This document shows positions 46,044 through 54,862 of a stretch of 64,000 bases of DNA, in pieces. The DNA lies in contig NZ_VIQM01000087.1 in assembly GCF_008520265.1 (NCBI RefSeq), positions 62,001-126,000 of the forward strand, written 5' to 3'. Positions within the stretch are counted from its first letter, which is position 1. The number at the start of each line of letters is the position of its first letter. Origin of the DNA: Sphingobacterium cavernae. GTDB taxonomy: Bacteria > Bacteroidota > Bacteroidia > Sphingobacteriales > Sphingobacteriaceae. Made by a program: the position numbers and the translations under genes. Under the pieces are notes generated by a model. The model was given only the letters and a program-made list of their open reading frames with translations. It made no database searches and was not told the DNA's origin.

Positions 46044-47468
46044 TTAAAATGTATAGTTAACTTCCCAGCCTGGGCGGTATGTCCGTTTTACAAACTGATT
46101 TACCTCATCAAAGTTTGTAACACGCATATTGTCATTATCCCAAACCAATTTTTTACTTCTTCCAGGGTATTTATCTCCTACTTTTAAATCTACACCACGT
46201 ATAGCCAAATTTGCCATTAGCAAGGCTTCAGTCAATGGTCCTGCTATCTCAAATGGTGATGACATTTCCATATTACCATATCCAGCAATACAACCTTCCA
46301 CCCATTGTGCCCAATGACCATTCGCACCCTTTGGTACACGCGCATATTTTTCTTTTACGGTTTTGTAAGTTTTGTTCGTTGGCAAAAGGCGTGGATTACC
46401 AGCATATGTATCTGCCAAAATCTTACCTTTTTTACCAATCAACAAAATTCCATTGCCGCCATCTCCAAATATTTCGTCTGGTCCTAACTCTTCTGGTCTT
46501 GGTGGTTGGATACCGCCATCCATCCAATGCACTTTTACATCTCCTTTAGTTTTAGAAGTTTTCGGAAAAGTCATTGTTACGGAACTAGACGGAGGACAAG
46601 ATTCAGGAAAATATCCACGCTTAAATTCATCTACATAGATAGATCCAACACTAGCCTGTACATCTTTTACATACTGTAAGCCATAGATACTGAATGGAGC
46701 TTCCAAATTATGACAACCCATATCTCCTAAAGCACCAGTGCCATAAGGCCACCAGCCACGCCAGTTGAAAGGCACTAATTTGTCAAAATATTCAGTATAT
46801 GGCGCAGTACCTAACCATTTGTCCCAATCTAATGTGGAAGGAACTTTAGCTTTCTGACTAGGCCATTGAATACCTTGAGGCCATACCGGACGATCTGTCC
46901 ATGCATAGATTTCTACCAAATCGCCAATCAATCCTGCATCTACCCATTCACGCATTTGACGTACCCCATCACCCGACGCTCCTTGGTTACCCATTTGCGT
47001 CACGACTTTATACTTCTTTGCAGCATGAGTCAATGCACGAGCTTCCCAAACATCGTGTGCCAATGGTTTTTGCACGTATACGTGCTTACCCAATTGCATA
47101 GCTGCCAAAGCTTGTATAGCGTGATTGTGATCTGGTGTAGATACAGAGACGCCATCTATGTTTTTATGCTCTTTATCAAGCATTTCTCTAAAGTCTGTAT
47201 AAAACTTGGCTTTAGGAAACTTTTCTACAGAGCCTTTAGCGCGTGCTTTATCAACATCACACAAGAAAGCAATATTTGCTTTACCACTTCCAAAAATATT
47301 ATTAACGTCCGATCCACCCATACCACCTACACCAATTGATGCAACTTGCAACATATCACTCGGTGCTCGGTATCCCGTACCACCTAATACATGTCTTGGA
47401 ACAATTGTAATGCCTGCAGCTGCTACTGCTGCAGTTTTTATAAAGTTTCTTCTGCTATTGTTTTCCAT
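46044..47468 (-). CDS. Gfo/Idh/MocA oxidoreductase, Tat-exported
   Basis: 474 residues. Canonical Tat signal SRRNFIKTAAVAAAGITIVP at residues 5-24. The Rossmann motif is VASIGVGGMGGSDVNNI, and the catalytic-site motif is QKPLAHDVWEA where EKP is usual. Large C-terminal beta-sheet domain with GTGALGDMGCHNLEAPFSIYGL. NAD(P) or tightly bound cofactor use is possible; exported members of this family often retain NAD and act on glycosides in the periplasm. It sits between the GMC subunit and subunit 3 genes, suggesting that all three act on the same sugar or polyol. Substrate cannot be read from sequence. Confidence 0.9.
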   Translation of the reverse strand: MENNSRRNFIKTAAVAAAGITIVPRHVLGGTGYRAPSDMLQVASIGVGGMGGSDVNNIFGSGKANIAFLCDVDKARAKGSVEKFPKAKFYTDFREMLDKEHKNIDGVSVSTPDHNHAIQALAAMQLGKHVYVQKPLAHDVWEARALTHAAKKYKVVTQMGNQGASGDGVRQMREWVDAGLIGDLVEIYAWTDRPVWPQGIQWPSQKAKVPSTLDWDKWLGTAPYTEYFDKLVPFNWRGWWPYGTGALGDMGCHNLEAPFSIYGLQYVKDVQASVGSIYVDEFKRGYFPESCPPSSSVTMTFPKTSKTKGDVKVHWMDGGIQPPRPEELGPDEIFGDGGNGILLIGKKGKILADTYAGNPRLLPTNKTYKTVKEKYARVPKGANGHWAQWVEGCIAGYGNMEMSSPFEIAGPLTEALLMANLAIRGVDLKVGDKYPGRSKKLVWDNDNMRVTNFDEVNQFVKRTYRPGWEVNYTF

Positions 47469-47485
47469 TTTGAGATAGATAAAGA

Positions 47486-49180
47486 TTAAAGATTGCCTTT
47501 TTTAAGTTCGCTTACTGCGAAATCAACAGCTCTTGCTGTCAATGCCATGTAAGTTAATGAAGGATTCACACATCCTCCAGAAGTCATCGCTGCCCCATCA
47601 GTGACGAATACATTTAATGCGTCCCAAACTTGATTATTTCCGTTAAGAACTGAAGTTTTTGGATCACGACCCATGCGCGCTGTACCCATTTCGTGAATAC
47701 CCTGGCCAAGACCGTATACGTTATTCCAGCTACTCACATCCTTCACACCTATGCTTTCGAGCATTTCTTTCATCTCGTTTTGCATATCGTTACGCATTTT
47801 TAACTCATTTTCTCTGATTTCAGCGTCAAATGCTAGAACAGGTAAGCCCCATTTATCCTTTTTATCTTTATCTAACTTAATATGGTTTTCATGGTAAGGT
47901 AAAATTTCGCCGAATCCACCAAATCCAAGCGACCAATCTCCTGGTTCACATATCGCATCTTTGAAGTTACCGCCAACATACTTTTCTTCTTCTGATCGCC
48001 ATGCTCTTCCACGACCAGCTCCGCCTTGATAACCGAATCCACGTACGTAGTCACGTTTTTTGTCATCAAAATCAACATTCACGAATCGAGGAACATATAT
48101 ACCATTTGCACGACGTCCGAAAATTGTTTTGTCTAAATACCCTTCAACACGACCAGATGCACCAACTCCCAAGTGATGATCCATTAAATTATGTCCCAAT
48201 TCACCACTACTACTTCCTAATCCACCTTCCCATAAATCAGTAGCAGAATTCATCAATACCCACGAAGAATTTAACGCAGAAGCACATACAAATACAACTT
48301 TTGCATGGAATTCATACGTTTGGTTTGTTTCCGCATCAATGATTTCTACTCCTTTTGCTCGCTTTGTGTCTTTATCATAAATAATACGAGTCACAATAGA
48401 AAAAGGTCTTACAGTAAGGTTACCAGTCTTTACAGCCGCTGGCAAAGTAGCCGATTGTGTACTAAAATAAGCTCCAAAATTACAACCTTCCCAACATCTG
48501 TTTTGATATTGACAATTGACACGACCATTATGCGGAACAGTGATATTAGCTGTTCTCCCCATGATAAAGTGGCGTTTACCACCATACTGTGATTTCTTCA
48601 ATCGCTCTGCATAATCTTTCTCTACTACGTTCATCGGCATAGGAGGCATGAATTCTCCATCTGGCAAGATATCTCCTAGACCATCTCTATTACCAGAAAT
48701 ACCTGCAAACTTCTCTACATAACTATACCAAGGCGCAATATCTTTATAGCGAATAGGCCAATCAACCCCGTGACCATCTTTAGCGTTTGCTTCAAAATCC
48801 AAATCGCTAAGACGGTAAGATTGACGTCCCCACATCAATGATCTACCACCTACATGATACCCACGATACCAGTCAAATCTTTTGATTTCTGTATAAGGGC
48901 TTTCTTTTTCATTTACCCAGTACCCAAGATTTTTTTCATTCAATGGATAATCACGTTTCAATACTGGATAATCTTGAATCATTTGTTGAGTTCTTCCACC
49001 TGCATGTGGAAATTCCCATGGTGATTTTGTCGGAGAAGTATAATCCTTAATATGTTCTATATTTCTACCTCTTTCCAACATAATTGTTTTAAGACCTTTC
49101 TCAGTCAGCTCCTTCGCAGCCCATCCCCCACTGATTCCAGATCCGATGACAATTGCATCATAAATATTATTCTCTACCAT
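47486..49180 (-). CDS. GMC-family FAD oxidoreductase (sugar/polyol dehydrogenase subunit)
   Basis: 564 residues. FAD-binding AIVIGSGISGGWAAKELTEKGLKTIMLERG at the N-terminus; a GGRSLMWGRQSYR loop; catalytic pair H496 (GIHEMGTARMG) and N539 (GCVNPSLTYMAL). NCQYQNRCWEGCNFGAYFS has three Cys, typical of gluconate 2-dehydrogenase/GMC relatives. There is no signal peptide, so it probably reaches the periplasm bound to the Tat-signalled subunit 3 (hitchhiker export, inferred from known relatives). It oxidises sugars or polyols and passes electrons to the respiratory chain; in glucoside 3-dehydrogenases of this family the product is a 3-keto sugar. Confidence 0.92.
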   Translation of the reverse strand: MVENNIYDAIVIGSGISGGWAAKELTEKGLKTIMLERGRNIEHIKDYTSPTKSPWEFPHAGGRTQQMIQDYPVLKRDYPLNEKNLGYWVNEKESPYTEIKRFDWYRGYHVGGRSLMWGRQSYRLSDLDFEANAKDGHGVDWPIRYKDIAPWYSYVEKFAGISGNRDGLGDILPDGEFMPPMPMNVVEKDYAERLKKSQYGGKRHFIMGRTANITVPHNGRVNCQYQNRCWEGCNFGAYFSTQSATLPAAVKTGNLTVRPFSIVTRIIYDKDTKRAKGVEIIDAETNQTYEFHAKVVFVCASALNSSWVLMNSATDLWEGGLGSSSGELGHNLMDHHLGVGASGRVEGYLDKTIFGRRANGIYVPRFVNVDFDDKKRDYVRGFGYQGGAGRGRAWRSEEEKYVGGNFKDAICEPGDWSLGFGGFGEILPYHENHIKLDKDKKDKWGLPVLAFDAEIRENELKMRNDMQNEMKEMLESIGVKDVSSWNNVYGLGQGIHEMGTARMGRDPKTSVLNGNNQVWDALNVFVTDGAAMTSGGCVNPSLTYMALTARAVDFAVSELKKGNL

Positions 49181-49208
49181 TTTAATTAAGTTTATATTGT
49201 AATAAAAT

Positions 49209-50447
49209 TTACTTTTCGATTGTTTTGACTTTCTCGTCTTTGAAGAAAATCATAAATATTACCATAACTACAAGAGCTATGACAGCTGGAACAAACCAAG
49301 TTTTTTCCCAGAATCCAGGTAAGTCAACACCTTTTAACTCTTTGTATTTGTCACCAATGAAACTTGCTACCCAAAATCCGATCAACTGTCCTATACCATA
49401 TGTCGCTAAAGTAATTAAACCTTGCGCTGCCGATTTATATTTTTCCCCAGCCTTGCTGTCTGTATAAATTTGTCCAGATACAAAGAAGAAATCATAACAG
49501 ATACCGTGTAATGCAATTCCTAATATCAACATAAAAGTAAGCTCGCCAGCATCACCATAAGCAAATAATAAATAGCGAACTGCCCAAGCTAACATCCCCA
49601 CTAAAATTGTTTTTTTGAAACCAAATTTGGAGAAGAAAACAGGAAGTAATAATAAGAATAACACTTCTGAGATCTGACCGATGGTCATTTTTCCTGTTGG
49701 ATTTTCTAATCCTATTTCTGCTAAAAACAGATTGGCATTTTGATAATAGAAAGCTAAAGGAATACAAATCAATACAGATGAAATAAAGAAAATAAAGAAA
49801 TTTCTATCTTTCAATAGTTTGATGGCATCAAGTCCGACAATTGATGAGAATGATGGTTTTTCGCCTTCTGCAGCTTTGATTGGCGGCGTACTTGGCAAAA
49901 TAAATGAGAACAAACCCAAAACAGCTGAAGCTATTGCAGCCATCAAAAATGTGTTTTTCAATGCGCCTTCACCTGCCGCTGCATCCCATTTGAATAAATA
50001 ACTAATAGACAAACCAGCTACGATCCAACCTATAGTTCCCCATATACGAATTGCAGAGAATTCTTTTTCCGGATTTTGTAGTTGTCTAAATGATATAGAA
50101 CTAGCCAATGCTAACGTTGGCATATATAATATCATATAACTCAATACATACGGATAGAAAGAACCGTACTCCGTTGACTGGTACATTTGATACAATAAAA
50201 AGGCACCTACCAAATGAAGAATACCTAATACACGTTCTGCATTAAAAAATCTGTCCGCGATCATCCCAACAATAAAGGGAGCTATAATAGCACCTAAACA
50301 TTGCGTAGAAAATACATTCGCCATTTCAAAATCACTGGCTTTCAAATTTTGTTTCAAGAACGTTCCCAATGTAACAAACCATGCTCCCCAAATAAAAAAT
50401 TCAAGGAACATCATAAATGATAATTTAGTTTTTATAACTGAATTCAT
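49209..50447 (-). CDS. nucleoside:H+ symporter-like MFS permease
   Basis: 412 residues and about 12 hydrophobic segments. MMFLEFFIWGAWFVTLGTFL at the N-terminus and the overall layout match the nucleoside:H+ symporter (NupG-type) family. Bacteroidota members in sugar-catabolic operons probably carry sugars or keto-sugars rather than nucleosides. Inner membrane. It is encoded between the TIM-barrel isomerase and GMC genes, so import of the oxidised product formed in the periplasm is a reasonable inference. Confidence 0.85.
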   Translation of the reverse strand: MNSVIKTKLSFMMFLEFFIWGAWFVTLGTFLKQNLKASDFEMANVFSTQCLGAIIAPFIVGMIADRFFNAERVLGILHLVGAFLLYQMYQSTEYGSFYPYVLSYMILYMPTLALASSISFRQLQNPEKEFSAIRIWGTIGWIVAGLSISYLFKWDAAAGEGALKNTFLMAAIASAVLGLFSFILPSTPPIKAAEGEKPSFSSIVGLDAIKLLKDRNFFIFFISSVLICIPLAFYYQNANLFLAEIGLENPTGKMTIGQISEVLFLLLLPVFFSKFGFKKTILVGMLAWAVRYLLFAYGDAGELTFMLILGIALHGICYDFFFVSGQIYTDSKAGEKYKSAAQGLITLATYGIGQLIGFWVASFIGDKYKELKGVDLPGFWEKTWFVPAVIALVVMVIFMIFFKDEKVKTIEK

Positions 50448-50468
50448 GTTTATATATGATTAATCAAA

Positions 50469-51389
50469 TTAAAAGTTATCTGCCTCTCTATAGGCTGCTA
50501 CTAAAATATCTTCGCCCTCTTTACCAGATTTAGACATTCCATGTTCCATTCCCACGATTCCTTTATATCCCTTATTGTGTAACCACTTGAATACATTTTT
50601 ATAATTGATTTCACCTGTATATGGCTCTCTTCTTCCTGGGTTATCACCTACTTGTATATAAGCAATCTCAGACCAACACATATCCATCAGATTGATCAAG
50701 TTTCCTTCATTTTTTTGTTGATGGTACGCATCGTATAATATTTTACAGGAAGGACTATTTACAGCTTTACAAATTTCGTACGTCTGATCCGTATAGCGTA
50801 AAAATAAATTAGGTGTATCACTCAATGGCTCTAAAACCATAGTAATGCCATGTGGTTCTAAAATTTCTGAACCTCTTTTTAATGCTTCTATAACGTTTGC
50901 GGTTTGTACACCAATAGGCAAATTGCGTTGATAATCACCAGGAACAACAGTAACCCATTTTGCATTTACGCGTTTGGCAACTTCTACAGAGTCACGACAA
51001 CCTTTAAGGAAGATATCAATATGTTCTTGTTTGTTCGCCGCTAAAGTATTTTGTCCGTTACCTCCTTTAGGCACAACAAATACACCCATGCGCATTCCCA
51101 ATTTAGCTAACAGCTCGCCGATCTTAGTTTGTTCCTCAATAGAACGTCCAGGCATACCGTTGTCCTCAATACTGCGGAAACCTAAATCGTGCATGTATTT
51201 GATTTCATCTAAAAAACTTTTACCTGCTGAAGCAGAAAACATTCCTTGATGTGGTGCATAATCTAATTTAAAAGTGGTTGATTTAATCATTTCTTTATTA
51301 GGTTTTATAAAATCTGATGTTTTATTACTTGACAAGAAAGCCCCTGTTAATAGCAAGCCGGAATTTTTGATAAAATCGTTTCTCTTCAT
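50469..51389 (-). CDS. TIM-barrel sugar isomerase/epimerase (hydroxypyruvate isomerase-like)
   Basis: 306 residues; xylose isomerase-like TIM barrel. Metal-site segments: TMVLEPLSDTP (Glu), CKILYDAYHQQKNEGNL (Asp/His), AYIQVGDNPGRREPYTGEINYKNVF, and VGMEHGMSKSGKEGED. The N-terminus MKRNDFIKNSGLLLTGAFLSS resembles a Tat signal with a KR pair, so the enzyme may be exported, unusual for an isomerase. Similar proteins occur beside Gfo/Idh/MocA enzymes in 3-keto-glycoside pathways. Exact substrate unknown. Confidence 0.85.
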   Translation of the reverse strand: MKRNDFIKNSGLLLTGAFLSSNKTSDFIKPNKEMIKSTTFKLDYAPHQGMFSASAGKSFLDEIKYMHDLGFRSIEDNGMPGRSIEEQTKIGELLAKLGMRMGVFVVPKGGNGQNTLAANKQEHIDIFLKGCRDSVEVAKRVNAKWVTVVPGDYQRNLPIGVQTANVIEALKRGSEILEPHGITMVLEPLSDTPNLFLRYTDQTYEICKAVNSPSCKILYDAYHQQKNEGNLINLMDMCWSEIAYIQVGDNPGRREPYTGEINYKNVFKWLHNKGYKGIVGMEHGMSKSGKEGEDILVAAYREADNF

Positions 51390-51407
51390 GTCGTTTATAA
51401 TGGTTGA

Positions 51408-52406
51408 TTATTGGTTATAAATATAATTATTAAATCCTGAGCTTTGCAATTCTTTTAATGTATAATTTTCAGAATATATTATATATGCCTCAGCCTGAGG
51501 AACTCTCTCGATATACGAGATTGCGTCTTCAGGTTTCAAATACATTAAATAATTATCCAAAGCGTCTGCCTGCATAGCAGTATTAGCGATAACGGTAACT
51601 GAAAGTATATTATTAGTTAATGGACTTCCTGTATGTGGATCGATATGGTGCGATAATCTTTTGCCATTTACAATGCGATATTTCTCGTAACTTCCAGAAG
51701 TGGTGATAGCCTTATCTTTTATTGAAACCTTGTAAGATGCAGCAGAATCATTATTTGGTCGCTGTATCTCAATCTTGTATGTTTCGCCATTTGGCTTCAC
51801 ACCGAAACAATAAATTTCGCCCCCCACTTCGACCATAGATGATTGAACACCTTTATTATTAAGAAAATCAGATAGCACATCCACCGTATATCCTTGCGCT
51901 ATTCCATTCAAATCAATGGCTGTATTTTTATTTCTTTTCTCTAAGTATTTACCTTTTAATCTGAGCTTATTAAGACCAACAAATTGACGAACACTATCCA
52001 CTTGATTTTGTGTAGGATTATTCCGAAATCCTTCTGGTCCGAATCCCCACAATTTCATCAAGGGAAATACCGTTATATCAAAATAGCCTTTAGTTTTCTT
52101 GTGATAATCGAAACTAGCTTTTACGACATTATACATATGCGAATCAAGTTTCACGCGTTTATTAGATGAGGAGTTAAATTGATTGATTAATGAATTATTT
52201 TTATACAAAGACATTGATTCATCAATAACATTAAAAATACTATCTACTTCATCTTTTGAAACGACCTTATCTGCAGCATAATATTTAATAGAATACGTAG
52301 TTCCTTGTGCCTGCCCCGAAATGGTATATAATGAATATGAAATAGGATATGCCGCATAAGCAACATATCCTATCAGAATATAAGATATAAGAATAAAAAG
52401 TTTCAA
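51408..52406 (-). CDS. apbE: FAD:protein FMN transferase (ApbE), TTG start
   Basis: 332 residues with a signal-like hydrophobic N-terminus. ApbE motifs: AIDLNGIAQGYTVDVLSDFL, SMVEVGGEIYCFG, ITTSGSYEKYRIVNGKRLSHHIDPHTGSPL, and QADALDNYLMYL (Mg/FAD region). It attaches FMN covalently to Thr/Ser of target proteins in the periplasm. No FMN-binding-domain target is encoded in this operon, so the substrate is elsewhere or not recognised. No ATG exists between the upstream gene's stop and the hydrophobic segment; TTG at 52406, five bases after that stop, is the apparent start. Confidence 0.9.
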   Translation of the reverse strand: MKLFILISYILIGYVAYAAYPISYSLYTISGQAQGTTYSIKYYAADKVVSKDEVDSIFNVIDESMSLYKNNSLINQFNSSSNKRVKLDSHMYNVVKASFDYHKKTKGYFDITVFPLMKLWGFGPEGFRNNPTQNQVDSVRQFVGLNKLRLKGKYLEKRNKNTAIDLNGIAQGYTVDVLSDFLNNKGVQSSMVEVGGEIYCFGVKPNGETYKIEIQRPNNDSAASYKVSIKDKAITTSGSYEKYRIVNGKRLSHHIDPHTGSPLTNNILSVTVIANTAMQADALDNYLMYLKPEDAISYIERVPQAEAYIIYSENYTLKELQSSGFNNYIYNQ

Positions 52407-52410
52407 GTAT

Positions 52411-53724
52411 TTATATGAATAAATTCGTGTTTATACCAGGTACTGCTACTGGGTATATACCATTGGCATCAGGCAAAATTTTTGGTTTTGCATCCCAAGC
52501 TAATGTTTCTGGCATTAAGTCAATTTCAGATTTTAATGCATCATCCCATTTGATTACTTTTCCTGTATAACACGCAATACGTCCAATAATACCAGCTAAT
52601 GAACTATATGCACCATATTCTGCATTATTAAACTTGTATTCTCCTTTAGCTACAGCAGCAAATAGTTCAACGTGCTCTTGCTGATAAGGATTTGGATTTC
52701 CTTTAGGATCATGACGATAAATCTCGTTACCTTTTGAATCCCATAGAATAGCTCTACCACCAGCTGATAAATAGATTCTTCCTTTAGTTCCTTGGAATGT
52801 TTCGTCTACACGATTATGTGATCCTTCAAAGTGACAACATTGACTGAAGACAACAGAACCATCATCGTAAGTCATCTCAATAGAGAAATTATCATAAATC
52901 TCTCCATACTCTTTTCCTGTACGATGTGCACGAGATCCAACCCCTTGAATTGACACTGGATACTTGCCTTTAATCCAATTCGCAACATCAATATTATGTA
53001 CGTGTTGCTCTACGATATGATCACCACATAACCAGTTAAAGTAATACCAGTTACGCATTTGATAGTCCATTTCAGTCTGTCCAGGTTTACGTGGTCTCAC
53101 CCACACACCACCACTATTCCAATATACCTGACCTGATACAACATCACCAATTGCACCATCTAAAACACGTTTGATACCTTCGCGGTAATTATGTTGGAAA
53201 CGACGTTGTAAACCAACGACAACATTTAATTTTTTCTGTTCAGCAATTTTTGAAGCCGCTAAAATTCTTCTTACACCTGGCGCATCCACAGCAACAGATT
53301 TTTCCATGAAAACATGCTTTCCTTGTTTTACAGCTTCTTCAAAATGCTGAGGTCTGAATCCTGGAGGCGCAACAAGTAATACGACATCCGCATCTTTTAT
53401 TGCATGTTTGTATGCATCAAATCCCACGTACTTACGTGATTCAGGGATGTCCATCTTTGCAGAATAGCGTTTCGACAAATTGTTGTAAGCTGAATCTAAA
53501 TTATCCTTAAAAGCATCAGCTAAAGCAACTAATTTCACATTCTGACCAGAATTCAACGCGTCAGCAGCAGCTCCTGTACCTCTTCCTCCACAGCCTATTA
53601 ATGCTACTTTAATTTCATCATTTCCAGCAGCAAATACAGAGGATATATTTGATGCAGTCATAGCAACTCCCCCAGTTACTAGAGCAGAATTTTTTATAAA
53701 ATCTCTTCTTTTAATATTTTCCAT
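52411..53724 (-). CDS. Gfo/Idh/MocA oxidoreductase, Tat-exported (second)
   Basis: 437 residues; Tat signal KRRDFIKNSALVTGGVAMTASNISSVFA. Rossmann motif VALIGCGGRGTGAAADAL; the usual EKP is MEKSVAVDAPGVRR, with Ser in place of Pro. LNVVVGLQRRFQHNYREGIKRVLDGAIGDVVSGQVYW and DHIVEQHVHNIDVANWIKGKYP are typical of the glycosidase/dehydrogenase-like branch of the family. Likely periplasmic, acting with the other oxidoreductases encoded in this operon. Two divergent Gfo/Idh/MocA proteins in one operon suggests successive steps, oxidation and reduction, on one sugar (inference). Confidence 0.9.
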   Translation of the reverse strand: MENIKRRDFIKNSALVTGGVAMTASNISSVFAAGNDEIKVALIGCGGRGTGAAADALNSGQNVKLVALADAFKDNLDSAYNNLSKRYSAKMDIPESRKYVGFDAYKHAIKDADVVLLVAPPGFRPQHFEEAVKQGKHVFMEKSVAVDAPGVRRILAASKIAEQKKLNVVVGLQRRFQHNYREGIKRVLDGAIGDVVSGQVYWNSGGVWVRPRKPGQTEMDYQMRNWYYFNWLCGDHIVEQHVHNIDVANWIKGKYPVSIQGVGSRAHRTGKEYGEIYDNFSIEMTYDDGSVVFSQCCHFEGSHNRVDETFQGTKGRIYLSAGGRAILWDSKGNEIYRHDPKGNPNPYQQEHVELFAAVAKGEYKFNNAEYGAYSSLAGIIGRIACYTGKVIKWDDALKSEIDLMPETLAWDAKPKILPDANGIYPVAVPGINTNLFI

Positions 53725-53763
53725 AATGTCTATGATTGGTTATGTAGTGTATATTCTTATTTT

Positions 53764-54765
53764 TTAAAAGTCCTCTATTGGAGCTTGATCATAGTAAGCT
53801 AATATCTCATCTTTAGAAGGTGCATTTAGTGGACGAACTAATCTTAGTCCAATAAATGGAGCCTCTGGAAACCACCAGTTAGATTTAGGCATTTGTGGAT
53901 CTAATTGTTTCCATATCGGATCTGAAGCTCCTCTCGCTGCTGAACGCAATTCATTTGCAGAGCTAGCAAATGATCCTCCGCGCACCGAATGTGGATACAA
54001 TTCAGTTGGTATAGCTACGGGATTTTTTGTTTTTTTGCCAGCAAACTGTTTATAGAAATCAGCATGATATTGGTCATAAGTCCATTCAGCTACATTACCT
54101 ATTATATCATACAATCCAAACGGATTAGGTTTCTTTTGCCCTACAACATTGGTTTTTTGGTCACTGTTATCTTCATACCATGCGTAATCTTTCAATTTAG
54201 AGACATCATTACCAAAGAAATAGTTATCTTTCGACCCCGCACGACAGGCATATTCCCATTCTGCTTCTGTTGGTAACCTATAGAAAACGCCAGTACGCAC
54301 GTATAACCATTTACAAAATTGAATAGCATTGTAATGCGTCATAGCCAAAGCTGGAAATCCTTCCTTTCCAAACCCAAAAGTCATATCTAAATAAGGCTTA
54401 GTGGGTCTTGTTACAGCATCTACTTCTGATGGAACTGTTCCTGTGTTCTGTTTCGATTGCTCGTAGTCTTTATACAAGAATGACTGAAATAAATCCCATG
54501 TGACCTCATATGTTCCCATCCAAAAGGCATCAATTTCTACCTCATGTGCAGGCTTTTCATCAGCCTTGAACGAATTATTATCCCCCATAGAAAAAACTCC
54601 TGCCGGAATAGCTTCCATTGAGAATGACAATGTTGTCCCTTCTATCTCCTGAACATACTTTGTGTGAGGGCTTTTGATTAGATTTTTCGCTTCTGACTTT
54701 TTATTTTGCGCTTCGGCAGCATATATACTTCCTAAAAGTAGAAATGAACAAATGACTTTGTGCAT
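53764..54765 (-). CDS. formylglycine-generating-enzyme-like (SUMF1) exported protein
   Basis: 333 residues from ATG 54765; signal peptide ends about residue 20 (YAAEAQ). FGE-sulfatase fold: FSMEAIPAGVFSMGDNN, EVEIDAFWMGTYEVTWDLFQSFL, RLPTEAEWEYACRAGSKDNYFFGND, FGLYDIIGNVAEWTYDQY, VRGGSFASSANELRSAARG. The two active-site Cys of true formylglycine-generating enzymes fall where this protein has SFASSANELR, so they are absent and sulfatase activation is not expected. It heads the oxidoreductase operon, 40 bases before the second Gfo/Idh/MocA. Possible role: binding or modification of a glycan; unknown. Confidence 0.85.
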   Translation of the reverse strand: MHKVICSFLLLGSIYAAEAQNKKSEAKNLIKSPHTKYVQEIEGTTLSFSMEAIPAGVFSMGDNNSFKADEKPAHEVEIDAFWMGTYEVTWDLFQSFLYKDYEQSKQNTGTVPSEVDAVTRPTKPYLDMTFGFGKEGFPALAMTHYNAIQFCKWLYVRTGVFYRLPTEAEWEYACRAGSKDNYFFGNDVSKLKDYAWYEDNSDQKTNVVGQKKPNPFGLYDIIGNVAEWTYDQYHADFYKQFAGKKTKNPVAIPTELYPHSVRGGSFASSANELRSAARGASDPIWKQLDPQMPKSNWWFPEAPFIGLRLVRPLNAPSKDEILAYYDQAPIEDF

Positions 54766-54862
54766 CAATTATTAATTTTTTATTTAAATGTTATATCAGT
54801 TATCAAATTCTAAGATAAGTGAAATACTAATTAATAAACTAATAATGTAAGTAACAATTAGA

